A stretch of 41,908 nucleotides of DNA from Acidimicrobiia bacterium. Its GTDB lineage: Bacteria; Actinomycetota; Acidimicrobiia; IMCC26256; JAMXLJ01. The notes under the pieces are model-generated. The model was given only the letters and a program-made list of their open reading frames with translations, ran no database searches and had not been told where the DNA came from. The position numbers and the translations under genes are program-made. Each line of letters opens with the position of its first letter. Within the stretch, counting starts at the first letter, position 1. The DNA is taken from NCBI GenBank assembly GCA_024281095.1, contig JAMXLJ010000169.1, forward strand, positions 1 through 41,908, in the 5' to 3' direction. This document shows positions 7,880-15,943 of this stretch, one piece after another.

Positions 7880-9324
7880 GAATGTGCCCCGACCCCCGGC
7901 GGACGGCGGCCGATGCCGCCGCATTCCAGCAGCATGCCCGACATCGTGCGGTCCGCGTGCTGCGAACGCCATGTGAGCATCTCCTGCGCGAGCGCGAGCA
8001 CCCGTGCCGCATCCGTGACCTCGGTGCGACCGGTCGGGTCGGCGCCGAAGTCGAAGCAGCGCCACGAGCCGTCGGCGAACTGCACGTACTGGTAGCCGTC
8101 GTTGCGCAGCACGGTGAGATGCTGCCGTTCGGGACGCCGGTCCCACGGCCACGGGTACTCCGCGTGACGCAGGAGCACCTCGCGCCAGTCGTACTCCCAG
8201 TGAGCTGCCGTGCGCCACCACGGCGGCTCGACGCCGTCGAGGAACGGAGTGAGCGGCAGACCGTCGCACTGGGCCGGAACGTCGATGCCGAGCGCGTCGC
8301 ACAACGTCGGGAAGATGTCGACGTTCTCGGTGAACTCGTTCACGACGGTTCCGTGCGCGTGCGGCCGGCTCGGGTCGCGCACGATGCCGAGCACGTGATA
8401 GCTCTGCTCGAACCAGCCGAGCTTCTCGACGAGGCCGTGGTCGCCGAGTTGCTCGCCGTGGTCGGACGTGACGACGACGAACGTGTCGTCCCACTGGCCG
8501 AGCCGGCGCAGCTCGTCGCACACCCGGCCGAGATGGAAGTCGACCTCACTGACCATCCCGTAGTACTGCGCCCGCATCGCGCGCACCTCCGCTTCGGATC
8601 TCGGAGCCGCTGCGGCCGGTACCGAGAGTGCGCCGTCGTGCAGTGGGTGGCGCTGCTGCGCAGGTTCGATCGGGAGCGGAACGTCGTCGGGTGCGTAGCG
8701 CTTGGACCATTCACCCGCCGCCGCGTACGGAGGATGGGGCCGGAGATAGCTCGTGTGCGCGAACCAGCCGGCGTCCTGCCGGCCGACCCAGTCGATGAAA
8801 CGGTCGGTGAGGAAAGCCGAGATGCTCAACTCGACCGGCCGCTCGGGTTCCGTGGCGAGGGCGTGCTCACGGCTCCCGAACGGGCCGTGGCCCAACTCGG
8901 TCAGCCACGCGTGCCAGGCGCGCTCGTGCGCGAGGTCCAGTTCCAGTGCGAACCCTGGGAGGACACCCTCGTAGTCGGAGAGGCGCGGGTCGTCGGGCCC
9001 GTCGGCGTGACGCGGATCGATGCCCTGGTCGGTGTAGCCGAGCAGCGTGGGATCCATGCCGGCGCGACGGGCCGCCCGCGCGACATTGTCGAAACGGGCG
9101 TCGAGCGGCGTGCCGTTCGCGACGACGCGGTTGTTCATCTGGTACGTGCCGGTGTAGAGGCACGCGCGTCCTGGGCTGCACGGAGCGGCTTGGCTGTAGT
9201 GGCGCGCGAGGCGCACGCCGTCGGCCGCGAGCGCGTCGAGATTCGGTGTCTGCACGACGGAGTGTCCGGCCGCGGACAGACAGTCACCACGGAACTGGTC
9301 CAGCGTGACGAGGAGGATGTTCAC
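7876..9324 (-). CDS. Sulfatase-fold hydrolase resembling phosphonate monoester hydrolase (PMH)
   Basis: The protein is 482 aa from GTG 9324, which overlaps the cyclase stop as GTGA; an in-frame GTG at 9342 is possible but lacks a better ribosome site. It belongs to the alkaline phosphatase superfamily: metal-binding Asp9 (TLDQFRGD), the formylglycine sequence Cys49-Ser-Pro-Gly-Arg53, and TSDHGEQLGDH for the other metal ligands. The CxPxR needs a formylglycine-generating enzyme elsewhere in the genome. Blocks such as QMNNRVVANGTPLDARF, LLGYTDQGIDPR, DGLPLTPFL and LTWRSQHADRT recall rhizobial/Burkholderia phosphonate monoester hydrolases, which also cleave phosphodiesters and sulfates. In this operon it could free an aminoalkylphosphonate from a conjugate for the two oxygenases. 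Arylsulfatase or choline-sulfatase-like activity is the alternative. No signal peptide, so cytosolic. Confidence 0.8.
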   Translation of the reverse strand: MNILLVTLDQFRGDCLSAAGHSVVQTPNLDALAADGVRLARHYSQAAPCSPGRACLYTGTYQMNNRVVANGTPLDARFDNVARAARRAGMDPTLLGYTDQGIDPRHADGPDDPRLSDYEGVLPGFALELDLAHERAWHAWLTELGHGPFGSREHALATEPERPVELSISAFLTDRFIDWVGRQDAGWFAHTSYLRPHPPYAAAGEWSKRYAPDDVPLPIEPAQQRHPLHDGALSVPAAAAPRSEAEVRAMRAQYYGMVSEVDFHLGRVCDELRRLGQWDDTFVVVTSDHGEQLGDHGLVEKLGWFEQSYHVLGIVRDPSRPHAHGTVVNEFTENVDIFPTLCDALGIDVPAQCDGLPLTPFLDGVEPPWWRTAAHWEYDWREVLLRHAEYPWPWDRRPERQHLTVLRNDGYQYVQFADGSWRCFDFGADPTGRTEVTDAARVLALAQEMLTWRSQHADRTMSGMLLECGGIGRRPPGVGAHS

Positions 9325-10145
9325 GACCGCGACACCGTGCACACAGCGACGCGCTCGTCGACGCCGCGCAGCGCGCGGAGTCGCGGCCGCCCTATGGACA
9401 GCTGGGGCACGTCGTCAGTGGGGAGCGCGTCGCGCAGCTCGCGGCTGATCAGTACCTCACCGCCCTTGGCCGATTCGGTGACGCGCGCCGCGACGTTGAC
9501 GACGTGCCCCACCACGTCCGCTCCGTCGACGAGCACGTCGCCGACGTGCAGCCCGGCCCGCAGCCGCAGCGGTGGCGGCCCGTCTTCGACCAGCTCGACC
9601 GCGGCCAACACCGCGCCGGCCGGTTCGGGGAAGGTCATGAGCATGCCGTCCCCGAGGTGCTTCAGGACCCGCCCGCCGCGGCCGCGCACCACCCGCCCGG
9701 CGCGCCGGTAGTGGTCACCGAGCAGCGCCGCCGCGGCAAGGTCGCCCTGCCGTGCGGTGTAACGCGTGAAGCCCTCGAGGTCGGTGAACGCGACCGTGAC
9801 GGTGCTGCGCACCTCCGACGGCTCGGAAGCGGTCGTCGCCGCCGACAACAGCTCGACCGCGGAGAGCCCGACCGACGACAGGAACGAGGGGCGGCGATCC
9901 ACGAGCCCTTCGAGCGTGCGCTCGAGCGCCTGGAGCGGCGTCGCGTCGGTGATGGGACCCGCGCCCGGATGGTCCAGCCATTCCTGGCGCATGACCCCCC
10001 GGTCGATCAGGTCCTGCAACATCTCCGGTTCGCGTCGCTTGAGGGCCCCGGCGACCTTCTCCGCCGCGAGCTGACGCATCGCCGCCATGGCGTGCCGACC
10101 GACCTCGCGTGGACGTTCGCTACGAGCCGCCGGCACGCGCGTCAC
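9321..10145 (-). CDS. Class III adenylate/guanylate cyclase
   Basis: The protein is 274 aa from GTG 10145. Residues about 115-270 form a class III cyclase domain with all key residues visible: metal Asp122 (FTDLEGFT), purine-specifying Lys162 and metal Asp166 (LKHLGDG), Asp210 (adenine-type specificity) and the transition-state pair Asn217/Arg221 (VNVAAR). The Lys/Asp pair favours ATP as substrate, giving cAMP. The N-terminal 110 residues are mostly helical and resemble no sensor domain I recognise; there is no membrane segment. It starts 24 bases after the ABC-2 permease stop and overlaps the PMH-like gene by 4 bases (GTGA), so it seems co-translated with phosphonate-type genes, which is unusual. 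Upstream alternative starts are not evident. Confidence 0.88.
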   Translation of the reverse strand: MTRVPAARSERPREVGRHAMAAMRQLAAEKVAGALKRREPEMLQDLIDRGVMRQEWLDHPGAGPITDATPLQALERTLEGLVDRRPSFLSSVGLSAVELLSAATTASEPSEVRSTVTVAFTDLEGFTRYTARQGDLAAAALLGDHYRRAGRVVRGRGGRVLKHLGDGMLMTFPEPAGAVLAAVELVEDGPPPLRLRAGLHVGDVLVDGADVVGHVVNVAARVTESAKGGEVLISRELRDALPTDDVPQLSIGRPRLRALRGVDERVAVCTVSRS

Positions 10146-10169
10146 CGTATCCCGAAGCGGCCCGACGGA

Positions 10170-11345
10170 TCATGCCTGCATGACGTCTCGCCGCAACGCA
10201 ACCGTTGCGAGCGTGAGGAACCCGGCCGCGAACACCACGAGCACCGCGACCGGCGCGGCGATGCCGGCGAGACCGTCGCCGTTGAAGACGAGTCGCTGCC
10301 ACGCCGTGACCGCCCAGTACTGCGGCACCGCATGGGCGATGGCGCGCATCGTGGGGGGGAAGAACTCCAACGGGATCATGCATCCCCCGAGCGCGCCGAG
10401 CACGATGCCGACGACGGGTGCGATGGCGCCGACTCGATCGGGGTCGCGTGCCAGCGCACCGGTCAGCAGGCCCACGCCCGCGCCCACGAATGCGTAGACC
10501 GCGACGAGCACGGCCGCGCCGAGGGGATCGCCCCAGTCGACACCGAACACCAATGCACCCACGCCGATGATGATCAGCGACTGGGCCACCGCGATCGCGA
10601 ACCAGCCCGCCGCGACTCCGAGCGTCAGCATGCCCGCGCTCACCGGGCTCGCGAGTGAGCGGCGCAGAAGGCCGGCGCGTCGCATGCGAACGATCGCGGC
10701 CGATGACGCCGCCGCGCTGATGAAGACGAACAACACGAGGTTCTGTGGGGCAGTAAGTGAGAAGCGGCTCAGCGTCGTGGTCCGTCCCGATCCGACGTCG
10801 CGCGTCGCGACGGCGACACCCGGGCTTCGGCGGGCGACCGTGCCCGCCGCTCCGAGCGCATCCGGAAACGAAACACCGGTTGCGGTGACGGCGAGGCGGG
10901 CGGCGGCGATGCGGGCACCGACGCGACCCAAAGCGTCGTCGACGATGTTGCGGGCCGGGAACGAGCCCGAGGTCGCCCGGTTGGTGACGAACGGCAGCTG
11001 GATGACGCCTGACCCGGCCGTCTGCAGGTCGAGACCCGGCGGCAGGTCGATCCCCGCCGCGATCGCGTTGCGGCGGACGGCGCGGCGCATCGACTCGAGG
11101 TTCGCGTAGGTGTGGACGCGGACACCCTTCGCGGAGCGCAGCGTGTCGACGAGCGCAGTGGCGACCACGCCGCGGTCGTGCGTCACGACACCGACGTCGA
11201 GGCGCTGCACCCCTCCGAAGGTCGCGCCGATGATGACGATGATCGCGACCGGCAGCGCGACCATGAAGAACAGCGCGGTGCGGTCGCGCACGACACCGCG
11301 CAACACGACCGACACGAAAGCGACGACGATGCGGAGCCGTCTCAC
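10170..11345 (-). CDS. ABC-2 family exporter permease (second subunit)
   Basis: The protein is 391 aa. The start GTG at 11345 overlaps the stop of the preceding permease (GTGA). One N-terminal membrane segment (about 20-40, FFMVALPVAIIVIIGATFGG) is followed by a roughly 150-residue extracytoplasmic domain and then five hydrophobic segments, the topology of ABC2_membrane_3/YhgE-like permeases. WGDPLGAAVLVAVYAFVG and GGCMIPLEFFPPTMRAI are the usual conserved stretches near the last helices. It should pair with the other permease and the ATPase to form an exporter; substrates of such systems include drugs, lipids and polysaccharide precursors and cannot be predicted here. Confidence 0.85.
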   Translation of the reverse strand: MRRLRIVVAFVSVVLRGVVRDRTALFFMVALPVAIIVIIGATFGGVQRLDVGVVTHDRGVVATALVDTLRSAKGVRVHTYANLESMRRAVRRNAIAAGIDLPPGLDLQTAGSGVIQLPFVTNRATSGSFPARNIVDDALGRVGARIAAARLAVTATGVSFPDALGAAGTVARRSPGVAVATRDVGSGRTTTLSRFSLTAPQNLVLFVFISAAASSAAIVRMRRAGLLRRSLASPVSAGMLTLGVAAGWFAIAVAQSLIIIGVGALVFGVDWGDPLGAAVLVAVYAFVGAGVGLLTGALARDPDRVGAIAPVVGIVLGALGGCMIPLEFFPPTMRAIAHAVPQYWAVTAWQRLVFNGDGLAGIAAPVAVLVVFAAGFLTLATVALRRDVMQA

Positions 11346-12514
11346 TGCTCCACTCCCTCCCGCACCCGCATGATCCCGACGGCGCCGAACACGACCGCGA
11401 AGGCGAGCAGCACGAGGACGGGCCGGCCGATCTGCGACACGCCCGCCGCGTCGGCCGACACGTCGGTGAACGCACGCAGGGCCCAGCCGTTGGGCGTGAA
11501 CATCGCGACGCGCCGCAGGACGTCCGGCGCCTGGCCGGGCCCGATGAAGTTCCCCCCGAGCAGCGCGAGGACGAACGTGACGGCGCCCGTGTAGCCGTCG
11601 GCCTGTTGCTCGGTGCGGGCGAGGCTGCTGACGAAGGTGCTCACCCCGCCCAGCGCCGCAACCGTCGCGACCATGAGGACGACGACCGCCGCCGGGTCGC
11701 CCCAGTCGGCGCCGAACACCACACTCGTCACGAGCCACACGGTGGCGAAGCCGGCGACCGAGAGCGCGCACACGGCGAGCACCTTCCCCGCGACGATGTC
11801 GCCCGCTGCGGTCGGTGTCGCCAGCATGCGGTCGAGGATCTTCTGCTGGCGGTCGGCCATCAGGCTGCGCGGTGCGAACGACACGGTGAAGAACAGGAAC
11901 AACATTGCCATCGACGCGCCGTAGAAGGCCGTCGGGCTCACTTCGCGCGCGCCCATGGCGACGTCGCGGGTCGCGAGCGGGGCGCGCAGCTGCTGCGCGG
12001 CCTCGACCAGCTGCTGCGAGAGCGCCTGCGGCCGTATGGAGCTCACGGTCGCGAGGGCAAGGTCGACCTGATTCACGCGGTTGCCGAAGCCGCCGGCGAC
12101 GGACTGCGCGACCTGACCGCTCACGGGCCGTGCCGGTTTGCGCAACACGACGAGTTGCGTGCGCCCTCTTTCCATCACCGCGGTCGCGAAGCCCGCGGGT
12201 ATCACGATCGCGGCGTCGACGTCTCCGTTGTCGACTGCGTGCCGCGCCGCCGGTTGCGACGCGAGCTCGCGGAAGTGCACGGGATCGTTGCCGCTCGGCG
12301 ACCGATGGACGACCGCGTCCACGAACGAGCGCGCCACGGGTGAATGGTCGCCGTCGACGACGCCGATGGTGAACTTCAGATGGCCCGCGCCCCCGATCAG
12401 CACCCCGAACACCACCCCTATTGCAAGCGGCGCGACGAATGCGGTCACGAGGGCGGAGCGGTTCCTGATCCGCCGCACGAGCTCGAGGCGTGTGATGACC
12501 GCGACGCGTGACAT
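11342..12514 (-). CDS. ABC-2 family exporter permease (first subunit)
   Basis: This 390-aa protein starts 6 bases after the ATPase stop. It has the same topology as its neighbour: membrane helix near 20-40 (LVTAFVAPLAIGVVFGVLIG), a large outer domain, then helices including FYGASMAMLFLFFTVSF and a C-terminal helix before VREGVEQ. WGDPAAVVVLMVATVAALGG aligns with the equivalent stretch of the second permease, so the pair arose by duplication. The segment DRQQKILDRMLATP is the typical cytoplasmic coupling region of ABC-2 permeases. Together with the ATPase this makes a heterodimeric exporter. Confidence 0.87.
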   Translation of the reverse strand: MSRVAVITRLELVRRIRNRSALVTAFVAPLAIGVVFGVLIGGAGHLKFTIGVVDGDHSPVARSFVDAVVHRSPSGNDPVHFRELASQPAARHAVDNGDVDAAIVIPAGFATAVMERGRTQLVVLRKPARPVSGQVAQSVAGGFGNRVNQVDLALATVSSIRPQALSQQLVEAAQQLRAPLATRDVAMGAREVSPTAFYGASMAMLFLFFTVSFAPRSLMADRQQKILDRMLATPTAAGDIVAGKVLAVCALSVAGFATVWLVTSVVFGADWGDPAAVVVLMVATVAALGGVSTFVSSLARTEQQADGYTGAVTFVLALLGGNFIGPGQAPDVLRRVAMFTPNGWALRAFTDVSADAAGVSQIGRPVLVLLAFAVVFGAVGIMRVREGVEQ

Positions 12515-12520
12515 CGGCGC

Positions 12521-13462
12521 TCAGTCGCGCAGCGCTTTGCCGGTGAGATGCAGGAACACGGCTTCCAGGTCCGGCTCGCGCACGTCGACCCCGGTGACCG
12601 CCACGCCTTCGACGTCAGCCGCCTCGACGACCGGCGCGAGCACACGGCCCGCGTCGTCACTCACGATCTCGAGCCGACTGTCGGTCTGGTGCACCTCGAT
12701 GACGCCGGCGATCGTTCGGCAGCGGGCCGCGAGCGCGGCCGCATCACCACTGACGCTGACGTGGACGCGGTCGTGCGCGCCCACGAGCGCGACCAGCTCG
12801 CGCCGTGTCCCTTCTGCGACGATCTTTCCGGCGTCGATGATCCCGACTCGGTCACAGAGGCGTTCGGCCTCTTCCATGTAATGCGTCGTGTAGAGAACGG
12901 AGAGCCCTTCGCCGCCCAGCGTCTCGATGCTCTCGAGAATCTGGTTCCGGCTCTGGGGGTCGACCCCGACGGTGGGCTCGTCGAGGATCAGCAGATGGGG
13001 CTGGTGCAACAACCCGACTGCGATGTTGGCCCGGCGCTTCATGCCCCCCGAGTAGTCGTCGATGCGGTCGTGGGCTCGATCGGCGAGGCCGACGACCTCG
13101 AGCACCGCGTCGATGCGCTGCTGCAACCGGCTGCCGTCGAGGTTCTGGAGCCGTCCGAAGAACTGCAGGTTCTCGACCGCGGAGAGGTCCGGATACAGCG
13201 CGATGTCCTGCGGGACGAGGCCGATCAGTTGTTTCGCGGGCCCGGCGCCTGTGGTGACCGGGAGCCCTTCGACGAGGATGCTGCCCGCATCCGGGCGAAG
13301 GATGCCGGCGACCATCGAGATGGTGGTCGTCTTGCCCGCGCCGTTCGGGCCGAGCAGCCCATAGACCTCGCCGCGTGCGATGTCGAACCCCACGCCTGCG
13401 ACCGCTACCCGGTCGCGGTAGCGACGGACCAGGTTCTCGCAGCGCAAGAGCGGGTCGTCCAT
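12521..13462 (-). CDS. ABC transporter ATP-binding protein of the ABC-2 (DrrA/CcmA-like) exporter
   Basis: This 313-aa protein carries Walker A at 38-45 (GPNGAGKT), Q-loop Gln85 (LVPQD), signature YSGGMKRR (137-144), Walker B LLILDEP (157-163) and the switch His in YTTHYMEE (about 193). The C-terminal 90 residues match the regulatory domain of DrrA-type exporter ATPases (LEAVFLHLTGKALRD). It energises the two permeases that follow. It is the first gene of a six-gene minus-strand run (to 7337); the upstream gap of 122 bases holds a hairpin, so a promoter probably lies there. A TAGACA lies 9 bases before the ATG, a poor match to the leaderless spacing. Confidence 0.92.
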   Translation of the reverse strand: MDDPLLRCENLVRRYRDRVAVAGVGFDIARGEVYGLLGPNGAGKTTTISMVAGILRPDAGSILVEGLPVTTGAGPAKQLIGLVPQDIALYPDLSAVENLQFFGRLQNLDGSRLQQRIDAVLEVVGLADRAHDRIDDYSGGMKRRANIAVGLLHQPHLLILDEPTVGVDPQSRNQILESIETLGGEGLSVLYTTHYMEEAERLCDRVGIIDAGKIVAEGTRRELVALVGAHDRVHVSVSGDAAALAARCRTIAGVIEVHQTDSRLEIVSDDAGRVLAPVVEAADVEGVAVTGVDVREPDLEAVFLHLTGKALRD

Positions 13463-13519
13463 CCGTGGCGGTGTCTACGTGATGCCGCGCGCATCGTCAA
13501 CCGCGCGCAATCCGACGTT

Positions 13520-13569
13520 CAGTTGGGACACAAACTTGACGCTGATGACGCCATGGTGTGTCCCCACTG
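13520..13569. terminator. Hairpin terminator; copy 2 of the CAGTTGGGAC repeat family
   Basis: CAGTTGGGACACA (13520-13532) pairs with TGTGTCCCCACTG (13557-13569), one mismatch in 13, around a 24-base loop. It lies after the binding-protein gene (stop 13585) and before the ABC ATPase start, so it could end the binding-protein transcript. The outer arm and the flanking CGACG are shared with the hairpin at 5433-5479, while inner stem and loop differ. Confidence 0.55.
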
Positions 13570-13584
13570 ATCGGTGCGGTGACG

Positions 13585-15213
13585 CTATTTCGACAGCCAG
13601 ATGCCTACGACGGGGTGGACGCTGGCGACAAGGGCCTGGCGGCCGCCGTCCGGCAGAGCCGGCCCGGTGATGCCGTGCACGTTCGGTGCGGTGGCGAACG
13701 TCCACAACGCGTAGAAGCCCCACAGGTTGTACAGCTGGCGCGCGAAGACGCGCTGCAGGTCCTCGTAGTCGGCGCGGCGCGCGTTCACGTCCGTGTTCGT
13801 ACGCCCGTCGTCGAGGTCCTTGTCGATCTGCGCGTCCTTGATGTTGTTGAAGTTCACGGGTGAACCGCTGTGCCACCACACGTACTGACCGTCGGGATCG
13901 CCGCCCGGATGGTTCCGCCACGTCACGGCCTGGAACTGGCCGCCGAGCGCCTGGTTGATCAGCGTCGCCTGATCGGCGGTCTTGATCGACACGTCCATGC
14001 CCGCCTTCTGCCATTGCGACTGCACGAGCTGCGCCGCCTTGATCACGGTCGGATCGTTCGTCGCGCTGATCGTCAGCTTGAACTGGCCGCCGTGGGCTGC
14101 CTTGTACTGGTCGACGAGCTGCTTGGCCCGGTTCAGATCGTGGCTGATCGGGGGCGTGATCGGGTCCTTGATGTACCCGAAGACGTCGGGTGCGAACGGC
14201 GTGTTGGTCGGCGTGTTCACACCGTGATAGATGATGTCGTTGACCTCGTTCTTGTCGCCCGCGTACGCGACGGCCTGGCGCGCGATCGGATCGTCGAACG
14301 GCGGCTTGTCGACCCGGAGCATGGTGTACGCCACTTCGGCACCGTGCTGGTTCTCCACGCTCGCGAGAGTTCCCTGATTCACGGCCTGACGGACCTGGTA
14401 GATCACGTCGCCGTTGTCGGTGAGCATCGCCTGGATCTGGCCGGTCTTCAGCGCGTTCAGCCGTTGGTACGGATCGATGATCGGCCGGAACTCGATGTCG
14501 TCGAGATAGGGAAGCTGCCGGCCGCCGTTGTCCTTGCGCCAGTAGTGCGGGTTCTTCACCACGGTCATGTGGTCGTTGGGCACGTACTCCCTGACCATGA
14601 ACGGCCCCGTACCGACGGGATGCAACGCGCAATCGGACGCGTTGAGGTGGTTGGGCGCGATCATGCCGAGGCGGCCGGTGCCCCAGAGGTAACCCTCGAA
14701 CGCGATCCACGGCTTCTTCATGTGGATCGCGATCGTCATCGGATCGACCACCTGCTCGTCGACGACGTTCGAGAACACGAAGCTGAACAGCGCGCCCTTG
14801 CGGTAGGCGTCGAAGTTGGCTTTCACCGCGTTCGCGTCGAAGGGCTCGCCGTCCTGGAACTGGATGCCGGCGCGCAGGCGCACCGTCCAGGTGAGGTAGT
14901 CGGCGCTGTGAGCGACGGACTGTGCGAGATACGGCGCGTAGCCGCCGTTCTCCGCCGGTACGACCAACGTGTCGTAGATCGCGCCGTTGACGATGATGCC
15001 CGATGCCGCGAGCTGCGCCGTGGTGTCGCAATACCCGCCCTGTGTCTCCGCGTCGAGCCCGTACACGAGGCGGCCGCCCTCGACGGGCGTCCCTCCGCTG
15101 CCTTGACTCTTGGTGGTCGTTCCCTTGCCTCCGCCACCGCCGCAGGCCGCCGCCAGCACGGCGACGACCGCGACGGTCGCGACCAATCGAGACCCTTGAC
15201 GCGATGCAGGCAC
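13585..15213 (-). CDS. Solute-binding lipoprotein, oligopeptide/nickel type (SBP family 5)
   Basis: This 542-aa protein starts at GTG 15213 behind AGGGGGAA. A lipoprotein signal ends in the lipobox LAAAC with Cys24, followed by a Gly-rich linker, so it is anchored on the outer face of the membrane. The body matches family 5 binding proteins: GGRLVYGLDAET at the start, LTWTVRLRAGIQFQDGEPFDANAVKANFD (about 107-135) as the family signature, and HPVGTGPFMVREY. Such proteins capture peptides, nickel complexes or opines for an Opp/Dpp-type importer. No permease or ATPase of that type is nearby; the adjacent ABC-2 genes are an exporter. It is therefore an orphan binding protein whose partner lies elsewhere. 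Ligand unknown. Confidence 0.88.
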   Translation of the reverse strand: MPASRQGSRLVATVAVVAVLAAACGGGGGKGTTTKSQGSGGTPVEGGRLVYGLDAETQGGYCDTTAQLAASGIIVNGAIYDTLVVPAENGGYAPYLAQSVAHSADYLTWTVRLRAGIQFQDGEPFDANAVKANFDAYRKGALFSFVFSNVVDEQVVDPMTIAIHMKKPWIAFEGYLWGTGRLGMIAPNHLNASDCALHPVGTGPFMVREYVPNDHMTVVKNPHYWRKDNGGRQLPYLDDIEFRPIIDPYQRLNALKTGQIQAMLTDNGDVIYQVRQAVNQGTLASVENQHGAEVAYTMLRVDKPPFDDPIARQAVAYAGDKNEVNDIIYHGVNTPTNTPFAPDVFGYIKDPITPPISHDLNRAKQLVDQYKAAHGGQFKLTISATNDPTVIKAAQLVQSQWQKAGMDVSIKTADQATLINQALGGQFQAVTWRNHPGGDPDGQYVWWHSGSPVNFNNIKDAQIDKDLDDGRTNTDVNARRADYEDLQRVFARQLYNLWGFYALWTFATAPNVHGITGPALPDGGRQALVASVHPVVGIWLSK

Positions 15214-15398
15214 GGCGTTCCCCCTGATCGCCGCGTTCCCGCACGGAGCGGCTGCGAAACCTCCGAGCGGCTGATCGCGCCGCGGCGGCGGGGTGCCGGG
15301 CGACCGGTTCGGGCTAGCGTGGCCGGTCCACGTCGCCCGGAACAGGCCTGCACGGCCGGTCGCGCCGGCTTTTCGGATGCCGGACGGAGGAGAACGGT

Positions 15399-15863
15399 GT
15401 GAGGCGTTGGTTGATCACCGGAGCCGTCGTGCTCCTGGCGGCGTGCGGTGGCGGGGGAGGCTCCAAGACCAGTGCCACCCGCGCGACCACGACGACGACG
15501 GTTCCGCCCACGACGGCGAAGCCCGCGGCGACGCTGTCCGTCGAACCGACGGCGGGAAAGGTCGGCACGACGTTCACGCTCACGATGGCCGGCGCGGTCG
15601 GCGGCGAGACCGTGACGTTCCACATTCGCTTTCCCGACAATCGGGTGCGTGACGGCCAAGGCCACACCGTGGCGCCCGACGGGACGCTGAACGCGACGTA
15701 CGTCGCCACCGCGGGCAACCCCAACGGCGAGTACCAGGTGAGCGCCACAGGGACGCAGGGCACGCAGGCGGCGGCGACCTTCACCCTCGGTCCGACCACC
15801 GGCGTGCCCAGCACGGCGACGACGAAGGGCCGCGTCACCACGACCACCACACGTCACGCCTGA
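15399..15863 (+). CDS. Small lipoprotein with an Ig-like domain
   Basis: The protein is 154 aa from GTG 15399, placed after a GGAGGAG ribosome site. The signal MRRWLITGAVVLLAAC has a lipobox with Cys16, followed by a Gly/Ser/Thr linker rich in Thr-Thr. Residues about 43-130 form a beta-rich Ig-like module (ATLSVEPTAGKVGTTFTLTM to AAATFTLG). The tail is Thr-rich. The fold suggests a surface-anchored binding or spacer protein; no enzyme motif is visible. The divergent neighbour is the binding-protein gene, 185 bases away. The first nine residues closely resemble those of the lipoprotein at 29164. Confidence 0.75.
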   Translation: MRRWLITGAVVLLAACGGGGGSKTSATRATTTTTVPPTTAKPAATLSVEPTAGKVGTTFTLTMAGAVGGETVTFHIRFPDNRVRDGQGHTVAPDGTLNATYVATAGNPNGEYQVSATGTQGTQAAATFTLGPTTGVPSTATTKGRVTTTTTRHA

Positions 15864-15943
15864 CGCGCCGTCACCAGACCACGTCGACCGGTTCGGGATA
15901 CCCGTGTGCCCCCGTCACGCGGCAACGGACCGCCTCGCGGGGA

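Noticed and set aside
10170-11771. Long 533-residue version of the second permease
   Set aside because: The extra N-terminus is out-of-frame overlap with the first permease; the GTGA overlap at 11342-11345 gives a normal 391-residue start.
15314-15850. 178-residue hydrophobic frame antisense to the small lipoprotein
   Set aside because: Val-rich mirror of the Thr/Ala-rich coding strand; no ribosome site and no conserved pattern.
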